Source: an uncultured Saprospiraceae bacterium
GTDB lineage: Bacteria > Bacteroidota > Bacteroidia > Chitinophagales > Saprospiraceae
Direction: 5' to 3'
Assembly: GCA_937928045.1 (NCBI GenBank)
Contig: CALFWO010000034.1
Span: 1 to 64,000 of the forward strand
DNA length: 64,000 bases
Shown here: positions 46,677 to 56,899 of the stretch, piece by piece
How positions within the stretch are numbered: the stretch's first letter is position 1
Layout of the letters: each line of letters starts with the position of its first letter
Translations under genes and position numbers: made by a program
Notes under the pieces: generated by a model
The model's database searches: none
What the model was told of the DNA's origin: nothing
The model's input: the letters and a program-made list of their open reading frames with translations, nothing else

Positions 46677-47579
46677 ATGAAACCTACTTTGATTGTGTTA
46701 GCTGCAGGCATGGGTAGTAGATATGGTTCTTTGAAACAGTTGGATGGCGTTGGACCTCATGGAGAAACCATTATTGACTATGCGGTATATGATGCAATCA
46801 AAGCAGGCTATGGAAAAGTAGTCTTTGTAATTCGGGAAATTTTTGCAGAAGAATTTAAAGCGAAAATCACTTCTAAATTTGATGATCGAATAAATATAGT
46901 ATTCGCATTTCAGGCAATAGATTCTCCAATAAATGGCATCGATAAATTTCCAGAGCGAAGTAAACCTTGGGGTACTGCTCACGCAGTTTTGGTCGCTAAG
47001 GATTTAGTAACTGAACCTTTCGCCGTTGTAAATGCAGATGACTTTTATGGTAGAGATGCCTTAAAAATACTTGCCGAATTTTTAACGAATCAAGTCAGTG
47101 AAAATCATTTTGCAATGGTGGGATATCAATTAACTAAAACACTTTCGCATAATGGTTCTGTATCTCGTGGTATTTGTGAGATGGATTCGGAAGGTAAGTT
47201 AACCACTGTTGTTGAAAGAACTCAGATTGAAAGAATAGACAACAAGATTTATTTTACAGAGACTGACAATCAAGTAGAATTGGCTGAAGACAATTTGGTT
47301 TCAATGAATCTTTGGGGATTTCATCCTTCGATTTTTGAAACGATGGAAGTTCAATTTGTAGAGTTTGTAAAAAACATTGATGGTGATCATCCAAAGGTTG
47401 AATTTTTTATCCCACTCGTAGTCAATGACCTAATCAATAATTTTAAAGCTTCCGTCCAAGTGTTACCAACTAAATCACAATGGTATGGAGTTACTTATAA
47501 GGAAGATAAACCAATGGTGCAAAAAGCAATGCATGAGCTAACTTTAAAAGGGAGCTATCCAAATGGACTTTGGAAATAA
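46677..47579 (+). CDS. Sugar-1-phosphate nucleotidyltransferase-like protein
   Basis: A 300-residue protein with the nucleotidyltransferase start TLIVLAAGMGSRYGSLKQLD, the sugar-nucleotide region KPWGTAHAVLVAKDL, and FAVVNADDFYGRDAL (the Asp pair that binds Mg). It would activate a sugar phosphate to NDP-sugar; the base and sugar are unknown. Monocistronic and followed by a terminator. Confidence 0.85.
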   Translation: MKPTLIVLAAGMGSRYGSLKQLDGVGPHGETIIDYAVYDAIKAGYGKVVFVIREIFAEEFKAKITSKFDDRINIVFAFQAIDSPINGIDKFPERSKPWGTAHAVLVAKDLVTEPFAVVNADDFYGRDALKILAEFLTNQVSENHFAMVGYQLTKTLSHNGSVSRGICEMDSEGKLTTVVERTQIERIDNKIYFTETDNQVELAEDNLVSMNLWGFHPSIFETMEVQFVEFVKNIDGDHPKVEFFIPLVVNDLINNFKASVQVLPTKSQWYGVTYKEDKPMVQKAMHELTLKGSYPNGLWK

Positions 47580-47601
47580 TTTTTACACAAATATCGAAAA
47601 G

Positions 47602-47635
47602 AAAGCCCCGCAAGAAATTAATCTTGCAGGGCTTT
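47602..47635. terminator. Intrinsic terminator between convergent genes
   Basis: Arms 47602-47615 and 47622-47635 pair with one mismatch around a six-base loop, followed by a T tract. It lies 22 bases after the nucleotidyltransferase stop and close to the 3' end of the giant gene. Confidence 0.85.
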
Positions 47636-47653
47636 TTTATAGAACTAAATCTT

Positions 47654-50600
47654 TTATCGCATTAATGTAACATCGCCTGAATAGTCTTTAGTACTACCGT
47701 CAATGAAGGTAACTTTAGCATAGTAAACAAAGACTGCTGGATTTAAGAATTTATCTCCTAAAGTTCCATCCCAACCTCCAGAAGGATTTGCATCGTCGAA
47801 TAAATCTTGTCTGTATACAACTTCTCCCCAACGATCGACAACGATAAAGTTTTCAATTTTCTCAACTTTAGATATGTCGAAGAATGGTCTGAAGAAATCA
47901 TTAAAGCCATCTCCTCCAGGACTAAAGGCATTTGGAAAATATACTCCGAAGTCTTTTTCAACCTTCAATTCCAAAACATCCTCGGCTTGACAGCCGTCAG
48001 TAGTTATTACTGTAACTCCGATTCTTGTAGAAACTTCACCTATTAATTTCACTTCAGTACAAGGAGTATTTAAACATTCAACGGCATTTGCTGGTGACCA
48101 AATTACCTCTTGAATTTCTGAAGGATCAATATTGATAAATGTAGCTTGAATATTCGTAGAATCTCCCCATTCTAAAGTTACTTCATCATCTACAATAACT
48201 TCAGTTACTGGAGGATTCTCTATTTCTATGGTTTCAGTAAGCTCACATCCTAAGTCATCTATTGCGACCAATTCATAAGTACCTGGAGCCAATCCTGTTA
48301 CAACAGGAGCATTGCTATAAGCAATATCATTCAAGGTGTACTCAAAAGGCTGAGTTCCACCAGTCACAGACAAAACATTTATAAATCCATTTGCTTCATC
48401 TGCACATCTTGGATCTTCACTAACCAAGTCAAATGACACCGGTAAATTATCTGGCTCAAATACTGTAACAGTGAGTTGATCTTGACAAGAATTAAAGTTG
48501 TCTGTTATCACCACATCATATGTACCAGCGACATCAGTCATGATTGTTGATCCAGTTCCAAGTGATACACCGTTAGCATCGAACCACTCATAATCTAGGT
48601 CAGTTCCACCACTAGTACTTGAAGCGGTTAGCTCTAATGCTTGGTAAGAACAATCTAAATAGCCATCGTCTGCCGCAGCCTGAGGGAAAGCGGAATTGTC
48701 TGTTACAAGGACAGTATCCATACTTTCACATCCACTGCTTGATTCAATAGCCGTTAATATGTATTCCCCTTGTCCGCCAACTGTGATTGTCGCTTGATTT
48801 GAACTTCCGATAATATTTGGTCCTGTCCAGTTATAGCTTACGGTAGAACCAGTATCGATTGAAGTTCCGAATAATTGAATTTCTTCAAATTCACAATCTA
48901 TAAATCCATCATCACCGGCCAATGCACCAGGGAAAATATATTCATCAATAAGTTGAATGGTATCTCTGTCTTCACATCCAGTAACCGAATTTGTAACAAC
49001 AAGAATTACTTCACCAGTGAGGTCTGTGTTTTGGTTAGCTTCAAATGTTACTGTACATCCATCACCTACGTAAGTACCATCTAAAAACCATTCGGCCAAT
49101 TCATCTCCTGGTACGCATCCAGTGTAGGTTAAAACTGCTGTACTGACTACACAATTTAATGTCAATGCATTATCAGGACTGATTGAAGCCACTGGTAAAG
49201 ATGCTTCAGTTACAGATTGTACAGCAAGATTACTTGCACATCCATTTGAAAGATCATTGATCTCTAAAGTATAATCCCCAGGTACAGTTACAATTGGATT
49301 TTCCATATTCATATTGCCTGGCGTTATACCTGGACCTGACCACGTATATATAAGTGTTGTACTTGTAGATGTTGTGCTTCCTGTTAACTGAACCGCAAAA
49401 TTATTATTACAATCTAGTTCATCATTGGCTCCGACTATAGCATCTGGAGAATCTAAATCTGGAGTTATGATAACTTGGTCAGTAGCAAAGCAACCTGTCA
49501 AGGTATTGGTGACTAGCAATTCGTAAGTACCCGCCGCATCAACTGATGGCATTAACGTGGTGCCATTAACTATATTTCCAGGACCAGACCATGAATATTC
49601 TATTCCAAGACCAGTATCCGAACCGGCACCGTTAAGATCAATTGAAGTATCTAAACAAGCAAATTCATCGGTGGCTCCAGCTTCAGCAATTGGGTCTGCG
49701 GTAAGATCGATAACATTCACAGTTGTTCCATTATCACAGCCATTGTCAATATTTGTTATTAAAACACTATACGCACCAGGCTGATCCACCATTGGACTTT
49801 GCATGTTCATATTTCCAGCGTTTATCCCTGGTCCTGACCATTCAAAACTTGGATTCGAGGCATCAGTTGTTGCTGTAATTTGAACATTAGTAGTAAGACA
49901 AGTGAAATCTACATCCATTCCTGCAACTGCCGTCGGTGCATTTAAATCAGGATCAATGATAACATCATCAGAAACAGAACAGCCAGTAACGGTATTATTT
50001 ACTGTTAAGGTGAATGTACCTGAAGTATAAACAGTTGGAGTTAGGGTATTGAAATCATCAATCGTTCCTGGACCTGTCCAAATGTAAATCAAGTCCATTC
50101 CGGTGCTAGTACCAATTGTACCGTCTAATTGAATATTAGTATCTGAACAAGATAAAGTGGCAGATACTCCCGCTTCAGCTGTTATAGGAGCAGGTTCTGA
50201 TACATCAACTTGATCTCCTGAAGAAGTACAACCGTTGTCAGTATTTGTAACCACTAGGAAGTAAGCGCCAGGTTCAGTTACCGTTGGATTTTGAAGGGTA
50301 GCGTTAGCTGGAGTAATTCCAGGGCCAGTCCATTCATAGCTAAAGTTAGTTCCGTTAGCACCAGACCCATTCAAGGTTACTGCAGTTGTAATACAAGTCA
50401 AATCTTGATCAGATCCTGCGTCTGCTGTCGGGGATCCGGCATCTGGATCAATAGTCACAGTACTTGTCGCGAAACATCCAGTAGTTGTTTCAGTTACAGT
50501 CAAAGTAAAATCACCAGCCACATTAATAGTTGGAGTCAATGTATTTCCATCGACAATTGTTCCAGGGCCAGTCCATAAATACGCTAGAGTGGAGCTTACT

Positions 50601-53600
50601 GTAGTAGTACTACCCGAAAGTTGTAAACTTGGATTCGCACAAGTCAATACATTTGTTGTTCCCGCATCTGCAGTTGGATCTTGTGCTTGAGTTACTACAA
50701 CTTCAACTCCAGCTGAACTACAACCATTGGTATCATCTGTTACAATCAAAAAGTAACTTCCAGTTTCAGAAACAACAGGGTTTGGATCATTAGAAACAAA
50801 GCTATTAGGTCCTGTCCAAGAGAAAGTACTTACTGGAGCAGTACTTGAACCAGAAAGCGCCATCATAGGGTTGTCACATGTTAACAATACGTCTGGTCCA
50901 ACCATAGCCGTTGGCGCATTTGAATCAGAATTAATGATAACATCGTCAGATGAAGAACATCCTGTCGCAGTATTGGTGACTAAAATAGTGTATGTTCCAG
51001 CAGCATCCACAGTTGGATTCAGCGTTGTTTCGTCAGTTATGTTACCCGGTCCAGTCCATAGATAAGATATTGTAAGACCCGTTTCGGATCCAGTTCCATC
51101 TAATGTTAGCCCGTTCGTCGAACAAGCATAGGTTCCAGTATTTCCAGCTTCTGAAACTGGGTCTAAAGAATCAAAGACATCTACTGAAACTGGAGAGGAT
51201 TCACAGCCATTACCTTGATTCGTTACTATTAAGGTATAAGTTCCAGGCAATGAAACCATTGGATTTATCTCATTAATATTTGTTGGAGTAATACCAGGGC
51301 CGGCCCATTCATATAGTAGGTTAGTACCATTCATTGCACTTCCTGATAGCGTAACTATTGGGTCGTTACAAGTTATGGTTTGATCACTACCGGCATTTGC
51401 TGTTGGTGCTCCACTATCTGGATTTACATCCACAGTGCTCGTAGCACTACAAGTAGTGACCGTATTTGTTACTGTCAAAGTATAAGTTCCTAATGCATCA
51501 ACTGTTGGAGTTAATGTGTTCCCATCGATAATTGTTGAACCTATTGGACCAGACCATGAATAATCAAACATTCCTCCGGAACTACTATTTCCGGCATCAA
51601 GCTGAACGGAAGTAGCAATACAACTAAGTAATGCATCAGCACCAGCATTAGCTGTTGGGAAATCGTTGACCTCAATATTAATAGTTCCACTTTGTGGACA
51701 ACTATTCGCATCAGTATAAGCATAAGTAAGAATTACTGGGCCAACTCCAGCAATTGCCGGGTCAAATAGGCCAGTTGCAGAAATTCCACTTCCACTCCAA
51801 GTTCCTCCTGATGGTAAAGCAGTAAATTGCTCAGTACCAGAATCCAAACAGAATTGTGACCCGTCTCCTTGTATTGAAGGAGGATTATTCACACAGTCAT
51901 TAGCAGAACATATTCCAGATCCCGGAGCAGAGTCTCCACAAAGATTTCCATTGGAAAGTGCTATGATAAATATCTCAACTTCATCATTCGGACTCAATCC
52001 TGTAATTACAGGTGGCATCACATTGGATGGTCCTTGAATGGCACCACTGTTAATGGTCCAAGTATAAGAAAAGTCAGTTGCAGAAGGATGAGAAATGGTA
52101 AACCCAACTTGATCCAATCCTGTATTATTTAAATCGCACTGTACTGTAGGCGCTTCTAAAGATTGATCTGCTGTAACATTGAAACAGGCCTCGGCTCCAT
52201 TTCCACAATCATTGTAAGCCAATACACAAACTTGACCACCTAAGACCCCATTCCAGTTTACAGTAATCGATGTGGTATTTTGGCCTGCGTCAATAGTAGC
52301 TCCAGCTGGAACTGTCCAAGTATATCCAGTTGAATTTGTAACAGGATTTATTGAATAATTTGCTGCAGTTTCTGTTTCACAAATCTGATCATCGATGTTA
52401 TCTATTGTCGGCACACCAGGAACATCTTCAATGGTCAAATCAAAGCACATTTGAGGGCCATCTCCACATGCATTAGAAGGAGTTACACAAACTGGATAGA
52501 CTCCAGTTGTTAAAGAACCGGCATTAAATCCTACTGTTGATGAATTCAATCCAGTTACCATTGTAACGCCCGCCGGTAAATCCCATGTGTAACCTGTTGC
52601 TCCGTTCGCAGTCGCTGAATAACTTAGTCCTGTTGCTCCGGCACATTCTTCAGCATTGTTGAGCTGAGTAGGCATTAATGGAACTAATAAAGGCTCTATT
52701 GTAAAACACTCTTGGCCCGCATTACCACAATCATTAAAAGGAGTTACACAAATATCTCCTATAGAAAAAATACCAAGGTCTACAGTTATTTCATTTGTTC
52801 CATCTCCAGAAACTATAGTAACATTAGCAGGTACCGTCCATGTGTAACCAGTGGCTCCGTTTGGAACACCAATACTGTAAGTCACTCCATTTGTGTTTTG
52901 ACAAAGTACATCGGTTCCTGAGATAGGACCCGGATTAGCTGGTACTTGGTTTAATACAACTGGTAGACATGCCGGTGCACTAGATCCACAATCATTATCT
53001 GCAGTCACACAAACATCTCCATTTGTTGTACCCCAGCTAACTGTAATTGAAGTAGTTCCTTGACCGTCAGTTATTGTACCATTTGGAACACTCCAAGTAT
53101 AACCAGTAGCACCCGTAACATCCGCAATGGTATACACGACTCCAGTTTCGTTTTGACAAGCATCGGGACCTGAAGGTAAGGCTGGCGCATTAGGTGGAGT
53201 AGCAAAGGTAATAGTAAGACAAGCTGGTAAGCTGGTTCCGCAATCGGATGTTGCAGTTACGCAAATTTCGCCTCCTGTTCCTGTTCCCCAATCAACTGTT
53301 ACCGAAGTTCCAGATCCTGTTACTGTTCCATTAGTCGCTGTCCAGTTATAACTTGTAGCTCCACTAACCGGATCAATACTGTATCCAACTCCAACCGCAT
53401 TTTGACATGGAGTCAAAAGTCCAGCTAGACCTGCTGGTGGAGAAGAAGGACCATCAACTGCAACGGCCTGACAAATTTGAGGACCATCTCCACAATTATT
53501 TGAAGCCGAAACACAAACATCTCCTGCCATGGCTCCGTTCCAATCAACAGTAACACAGGTCGTTCCATCTCCAGCTGTAATAATTACTCCTGTTGGAAAA

Positions 53601-56600
53601 GTCCAATTATATGTATCCGCCGAGGCAACATCATCTACGCAATAAATAACACCAGTACTATTTTCACAAACATCTGGATCGAAAGTACTAAATGTTGGAG
53701 CTGCTGGAACTGGGTTAACAATGATATCCATACATTCTTGAGCAGCACATCCGGCATCTGAAACAAAGTCATAACAAACATTGAATGTTCCCGCTGCAGA
53801 AGGTGTAAAGACCCCGTCGATTGTAACATTATTTCCAGACCATTCTCCTGGATCTCCAGGTTGATCTTGTATCGCTGTGAGTACAACTTCCGGTTCTCCT
53901 TGACAAAGAGGACCTACCGGGAATAATACGATATTCGCAGGTGGGTGTACAATAACATCCAGTGATGATTCTCCTGTACATCCGTTAGCATCTTGTAAAG
54001 TCACATAATAAGTACCGGTCATAGTTGCCTGTACAAAAGGAATAGACGGAGATGCTCCAGAAGGTAATTCCCAGTTATATATCCAGCCAGGACCACCAAT
54101 ATCTGCAAATGCAGTTAAAACAATTGGAAACTGAGGATCACTTTCACAAATTTCTGTGATGTCAGGATTAGCAACTACGGTAACCACAAGGTTTGGGTTG
54201 GCTTCGACTAAAATTTCTGTTTCGCCGGTACAGTTATTTCCATCAGTAACTGTTAATTGATAAGCCGTTGTAAATGTTGGCATTATGGTAGTAGAGATAC
54301 CAACATCACCAGTACTCCATTCAAAAGTATATGGCGGAATACCACCAGTTGCAGAACCAAACAAAGTTGATTCAGCTCCAGAACAAACTGCTCCAGTTGG
54401 ATTATTTATTTCGGGCACTACGCTAGGTAAAACAGTAATTACTAAATCGGAAGGAAATCCAAGGCATCCTCCTATGGTTCGGGGTATTATGGTGTATGTA
54501 ACCTGCTGAGGTGAATTTGTAGTGTTTTCAAGAATAGTAGATAAAACATTTCCACATCCACCACTACATGGCGATGCTCCATTTACACCAGCAGGTGCAG
54601 ATACAGTCCATGTGTATGATATATCTCCAGGATTTGGTGCTGGTTGAATGAAGTCATCCAAAAATATATCCAATTGTTGATCTGAACATGCCGTCAAGGG
54701 TAATGGAAGCATAGTTGGAGGTTCACAACAGTTTAAGGAATAGTTCGCAAACCATGGAACGTCCAATTGACATCCTGTTTGAACCCATCCTCCAGTTTCT
54801 CCGTCTCCGAAAGTTCTTATTTGGATCCCACAATTAATATTGTCAGGAGAGTCATCGCATTCGGGGTACATCTTGGTTGTAAGTGTTACACAAAATGTAA
54901 AAGGCTGTTGATTTCCACATCCCATTGGAACTCCCCAAGAACAATTTGGATCTATGTTTTGATCCCCTGGTGCGCACCAAGCCGGTACTGGGTTAGGAGC
55001 TACTCCAGTGACAAACCAACCGGCTCCTACTGGATCACCAAAGCCAAACGGTCCTCCAGCAACATCGTTATAAGTAACAACTCCATCGTCGTACCAATTC
55101 CAGGTTGCTCCACCAGGAAGAGTAACGTTAACAGGGGAACCATCAGGATTGAAAGATATATCATCCCAACAATCTCCAAATTCTGGAACCAAACCATGTA
55201 ACCATTGACAATTGTTACTCGCGGAAGAATAATTTACTGTTATACAAATTTCAACCTCTTCACCTGCTTGGAATGGTCCGGAAGGAGGAGAGCCCATACT
55301 CGTATTTACAACATCAAATGAAGTAGCGGCATTACAGTTTGTTCCACCAGTTGGAACTGAAGTAAGACATAAGTTAAAATCTCCATCTTGTCCTCCTACA
55401 GATCCTACAGCTATATAGTAGGTGAGCGCAGCACTTACATCAACTTGAATTAAGTTTGCAGAACCACCTGTACCTTGAGTACAATCAATTGGCGCAAATC
55501 CACCGGCGCAATCCCCTTGGAATACAGCTATTTGTGGTAAATCAAATTGAGGACTATTTAAATCAATATTTACAAAATCGGTATTTCCATCAGGCGTAAA
55601 AGTGTACCAGACAGTAGGTACAGCACTGAAATCAAAACAACCAGCACCGCCAGTTGCATCTGGAGCAGTTCCTGTGTTACATCCGGTCAAACAATTATTC
55701 TGACCAGCAGGAGCAGAAATATCTGCTGCATTTGGACAATCATCAATAGCAGCACATGCTGGTGGAGGACCTGTTTCTGTCAAACATAAATCAAAAATCC
55801 CAGCGTCCGCGTCAGCAGTACTGACTACAACAAAATAGGTTGCGCCAGGAGTTAATCCACTAGCTGTAAACATTCCACCAGGACCACAGTATTGATCAGC
55901 AATTGTAAATCCACTCGTACAATCTGTGGCAAATGAACCTACCATCACACTCATATCTCCAGTAACTGTCTGACCACCAATCACTACATCTAAGGCATTA
56001 CTGCCTGGACCAATAGTAGCTGAATACCAAACTGAAACTTCCCCTTGACCTGGGCAATTAGGATTTGACCAATCTCCAGTCGCATTTATGGTTGTACCTG
56101 TGGCACACGAACCATCTACAGGTGCGGTTTCAGGAGAACAAGGATCATCATTTGGCGGTGCTGGCGGATCAACGGGATTATCTAAACAAATATTAAATGG
56201 ACCTTCAACTCCTAAAGATGAGGTGACAATAATATAATATGTGGCCCCAACCATTAATACGTTGTTTCCAGTAATCGCTATGTTTCCACAGTCAATTTGC
56301 TGAGCGGATGCGAAATCACAAGGTGCGCCTACAAACTGAGCGAGTGTAATTTCACCCGAGCCACCTAATCCGGTCATAGAAATATCATAATCTGAGCCTT
56401 GCGCTTCAAAACTGTACCAAACGTTTGGTGCAGCGTTTCCCCCAGCGACGCAATTACCATTACCTACATCTGATGTGGTAAGTGGATCGATAAAGCCATC
56501 AACACACCCATCTACAGGTATAGTGGCGGCATTATTACAGTCGTCGTTAGCAGGTTGTGCAAAAATAGGTGTTGTAGAAAATAGACCTAAGAAAAAAAGT

Positions 56601-56632
56601 ATCGCAAACACGCGAAACTTTGGGAAAGACAT
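47654..56632 (-). CDS. Giant repeat-rich cell-surface protein with gliding-motility-type (T9SS type B) C-terminus
   Basis: About 2992 residues from the start at 56632 (MSFPKFRVFAILFFLGLFSTTPIFAQ signal peptide); an in-frame ATG at 56662 adds ten residues. Three N-terminal modules resembling pre-peptidase C-terminal domains (beginning ANDDCNNAATIPVDG) come first, then a unique domain. Six PKD-like modules of about 85 residues with C-x-N and D-C-G follow (about 53725-52165). Ten Ig/PKD modules then alternate in two types (51660-49190), followed by several more degenerate ones. The C-terminus (FPNAFSPGGDGFNDFFRPF, VVDRWGEVVYR, VYYAKVTFIDGS) is the CHU-type gliding-associated sorting domain. It is likely exported by T9SS and displayed as an adhesin or matrix protein. 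Confidence 0.9.
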   Translation of the reverse strand: MSFPKFRVFAILFFLGLFSTTPIFAQPANDDCNNAATIPVDGCVDGFIDPLTTSDVGNGNCVAGGNAAPNVWYSFEAQGSDYDISMTGLGGSGEITLAQFVGAPCDFASAQQIDCGNIAITGNNVLMVGATYYIIVTSSLGVEGPFNICLDNPVDPPAPPNDDPCSPETAPVDGSCATGTTINATGDWSNPNCPGQGEVSVWYSATIGPGSNALDVVIGGQTVTGDMSVMVGSFATDCTSGFTIADQYCGPGGMFTASGLTPGATYFVVVSTADADAGIFDLCLTETGPPPACAAIDDCPNAADISAPAGQNNCLTGCNTGTAPDATGGAGCFDFSAVPTVWYTFTPDGNTDFVNIDLNSPQFDLPQIAVFQGDCAGGFAPIDCTQGTGGSANLIQVDVSAALTYYIAVGSVGGQDGDFNLCLTSVPTGGTNCNAATSFDVVNTSMGSPPSGPFQAGEEVEICITVNYSSASNNCQWLHGLVPEFGDCWDDISFNPDGSPVNVTLPGGATWNWYDDGVVTYNDVAGGPFGFGDPVGAGWFVTGVAPNPVPAWCAPGDQNIDPNCSWGVPMGCGNQQPFTFCVTLTTKMYPECDDSPDNINCGIQIRTFGDGETGGWVQTGCQLDVPWFANYSLNCCEPPTMLPLPLTACSDQQLDIFLDDFIQPAPNPGDISYTWTVSAPAGVNGASPCSGGCGNVLSTILENTTNSPQQVTYTIIPRTIGGCLGFPSDLVITVLPSVVPEINNPTGAVCSGAESTLFGSATGGIPPYTFEWSTGDVGISTTIMPTFTTAYQLTVTDGNNCTGETEILVEANPNLVVTVVANPDITEICESDPQFPIVLTAFADIGGPGWIYNWELPSGASPSIPFVQATMTGTYYVTLQDANGCTGESSLDVIVHPPANIVLFPVGPLCQGEPEVVLTAIQDQPGDPGEWSGNNVTIDGVFTPSAAGTFNVCYDFVSDAGCAAQECMDIIVNPVPAAPTFSTFDPDVCENSTGVIYCVDDVASADTYNWTFPTGVIITAGDGTTCVTVDWNGAMAGDVCVSASNNCGDGPQICQAVAVDGPSSPPAGLAGLLTPCQNAVGVGYSIDPVSGATSYNWTATNGTVTGSGTSVTVDWGTGTGGEICVTATSDCGTSLPACLTITFATPPNAPALPSGPDACQNETGVVYTIADVTGATGYTWSVPNGTITDGQGTTSITVSWGTTNGDVCVTADNDCGSSAPACLPVVLNQVPANPGPISGTDVLCQNTNGVTYSIGVPNGATGYTWTVPANVTIVSGDGTNEITVDLGIFSIGDICVTPFNDCGNAGQECFTIEPLLVPLMPTQLNNAEECAGATGLSYSATANGATGYTWDLPAGVTMVTGLNSSTVGFNAGSLTTGVYPVCVTPSNACGDGPQMCFDLTIEDVPGVPTIDNIDDQICETETAANYSINPVTNSTGYTWTVPAGATIDAGQNTTSITVNWNGVLGGQVCVLAYNDCGNGAEACFNVTADQSLEAPTVQCDLNNTGLDQVGFTISHPSATDFSYTWTINSGAIQGPSNVMPPVITGLSPNDEVEIFIIALSNGNLCGDSAPGSGICSANDCVNNPPSIQGDGSQFCLDSGTEQFTALPSGGTWSGSGISATGLFDPAIAGVGPVILTYAYTDANSCPQSGTINIEVNDFPTANAGADALLSCIATSVQLDAGNSSSGGMFDYSWSGPIGSTIIDGNTLTPTVDALGTYTLTVTNTVTTCSATSTVDVNPDSGAPTANAGSDQTITCNDPIVTLSGSAMNGTNLLYEWAGPGITPTNINEINPMVSLPGTYTLIVTNQGNGCESSPVSVDVFDSLDPVSEAGNTGTYACSTNGLTLDGTGSETGLTISYLWTGPGNITDETTLNPTVDAAGTYTILVTNTATGCSSSDDVIINSDSNAPTAMVGPDVLLTCDNPMMALSGSSTAPVSTFSWTGPNSFVSNDPNPVVSETGSYFLIVTDDTNGCSSAGVEVVVTQAQDPTADAGTTNVLTCANPSLQLSGSTTTVSSTLAYLWTGPGTIVDGNTLTPTINVAGDFTLTVTETTTGCFATSTVTIDPDAGSPTADAGSDQDLTCITTAVTLNGSGANGTNFSYEWTGPGITPANATLQNPTVTEPGAYFLVVTNTDNGCTSSGDQVDVSEPAPITAEAGVSATLSCSDTNIQLDGTIGTSTGMDLIYIWTGPGTIDDFNTLTPTVYTSGTFTLTVNNTVTGCSVSDDVIIDPDLNAPTAVAGMDVDFTCLTTNVQITATTDASNPSFEWSGPGINAGNMNMQSPMVDQPGAYSVLITNIDNGCDNGTTVNVIDLTADPIAEAGATDEFACLDTSIDLNGAGSDTGLGIEYSWSGPGNIVNGTTLMPSVDAAGTYELLVTNTLTGCFATDQVIITPDLDSPDAIVGANDELDCNNNFAVQLTGSTTSTSTTLIYTWSGPGITPGNMNMENPIVTVPGDYTLEINDLSNGCASNLAVQSVTEASLPVASISPDNALTLNCVVSTAVLTYTGCVPGDELAEWFLDGTYVGDGCTVTFEANQNTDLTGEVILVVTNSVTGCEDRDTIQLIDEYIFPGALAGDDGFIDCEFEEIQLFGTSIDTGSTVSYNWTGPNIIGSSNQATITVGGQGEYILTAIESSSGCESMDTVLVTDNSAFPQAAADDGYLDCSYQALELTASSTSGGTDLDYEWFDANGVSLGTGSTIMTDVAGTYDVVITDNFNSCQDQLTVTVFEPDNLPVSFDLVSEDPRCADEANGFINVLSVTGGTQPFEYTLNDIAYSNAPVVTGLAPGTYELVAIDDLGCELTETIEIENPPVTEVIVDDEVTLEWGDSTNIQATFINIDPSEIQEVIWSPANAVECLNTPCTEVKLIGEVSTRIGVTVITTDGCQAEDVLELKVEKDFGVYFPNAFSPGGDGFNDFFRPFFDISKVEKIENFIVVDRWGEVVYRQDLFDDANPSGGWDGTLGDKFLNPAVFVYYAKVTFIDGSTKDYSGDVTLMR
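49190..51660 (-). repeat. Five tandem pairs of alternating Ig/PKD modules inside the giant protein
   Basis: About 247 bases per module. Type B carries a Gly-Thr/Asn-Ile-x-Asp-x3-Leu-x-Pro-Thr-Val pattern and ends in DVII-x-PD; type A carries EWxGPGI and NPxV and ends in a V-D/V-V strand. The order B-A repeats five times, so the duplicated unit is a pair of about 490 bases. Confidence 0.75.
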
Positions 56633-56757
56633 AGGTCTTTCCAGAGTAATCCTTTCTCTCATTTTGTTCGTAGCGTTTAGTTCTATAAATTCAGTTAAGA
56701 CACTATGAATGTGGTGAGCTTCATTCAGTTATGCCTGGTTAGTGTAATGTCCTGAGT

Positions 56758-56765
56758 CAAATATA
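56758..56765 (-). promoter_or_regulatory. Candidate -7 box for the giant surface protein gene
   Basis: TATATTTG on the reverse strand, a perfect TAnnTTTG match, placed about 125 bases upstream of the chosen start. No -33 box at the usual distance was found, so confidence is low. Confidence 0.3.
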
Positions 56766-56899
56766 AGGGTTTTTACTGGCAATTGTCTGAAATTCAAAAT
56801 GATAATTTGATTACGCCTAAATAAGTCATATTACAATTGGCATTATACATCTAAACCAATTTTTTATAAATTCACCATTAAGATAAAACACACATCACG

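Noticed and set aside
54767-55201. 144-codon forward frame inside the giant gene
   Set aside because: Composition reflects the antisense of Pro/Gly/Thr-rich repeats; it is unlikely to be coding.
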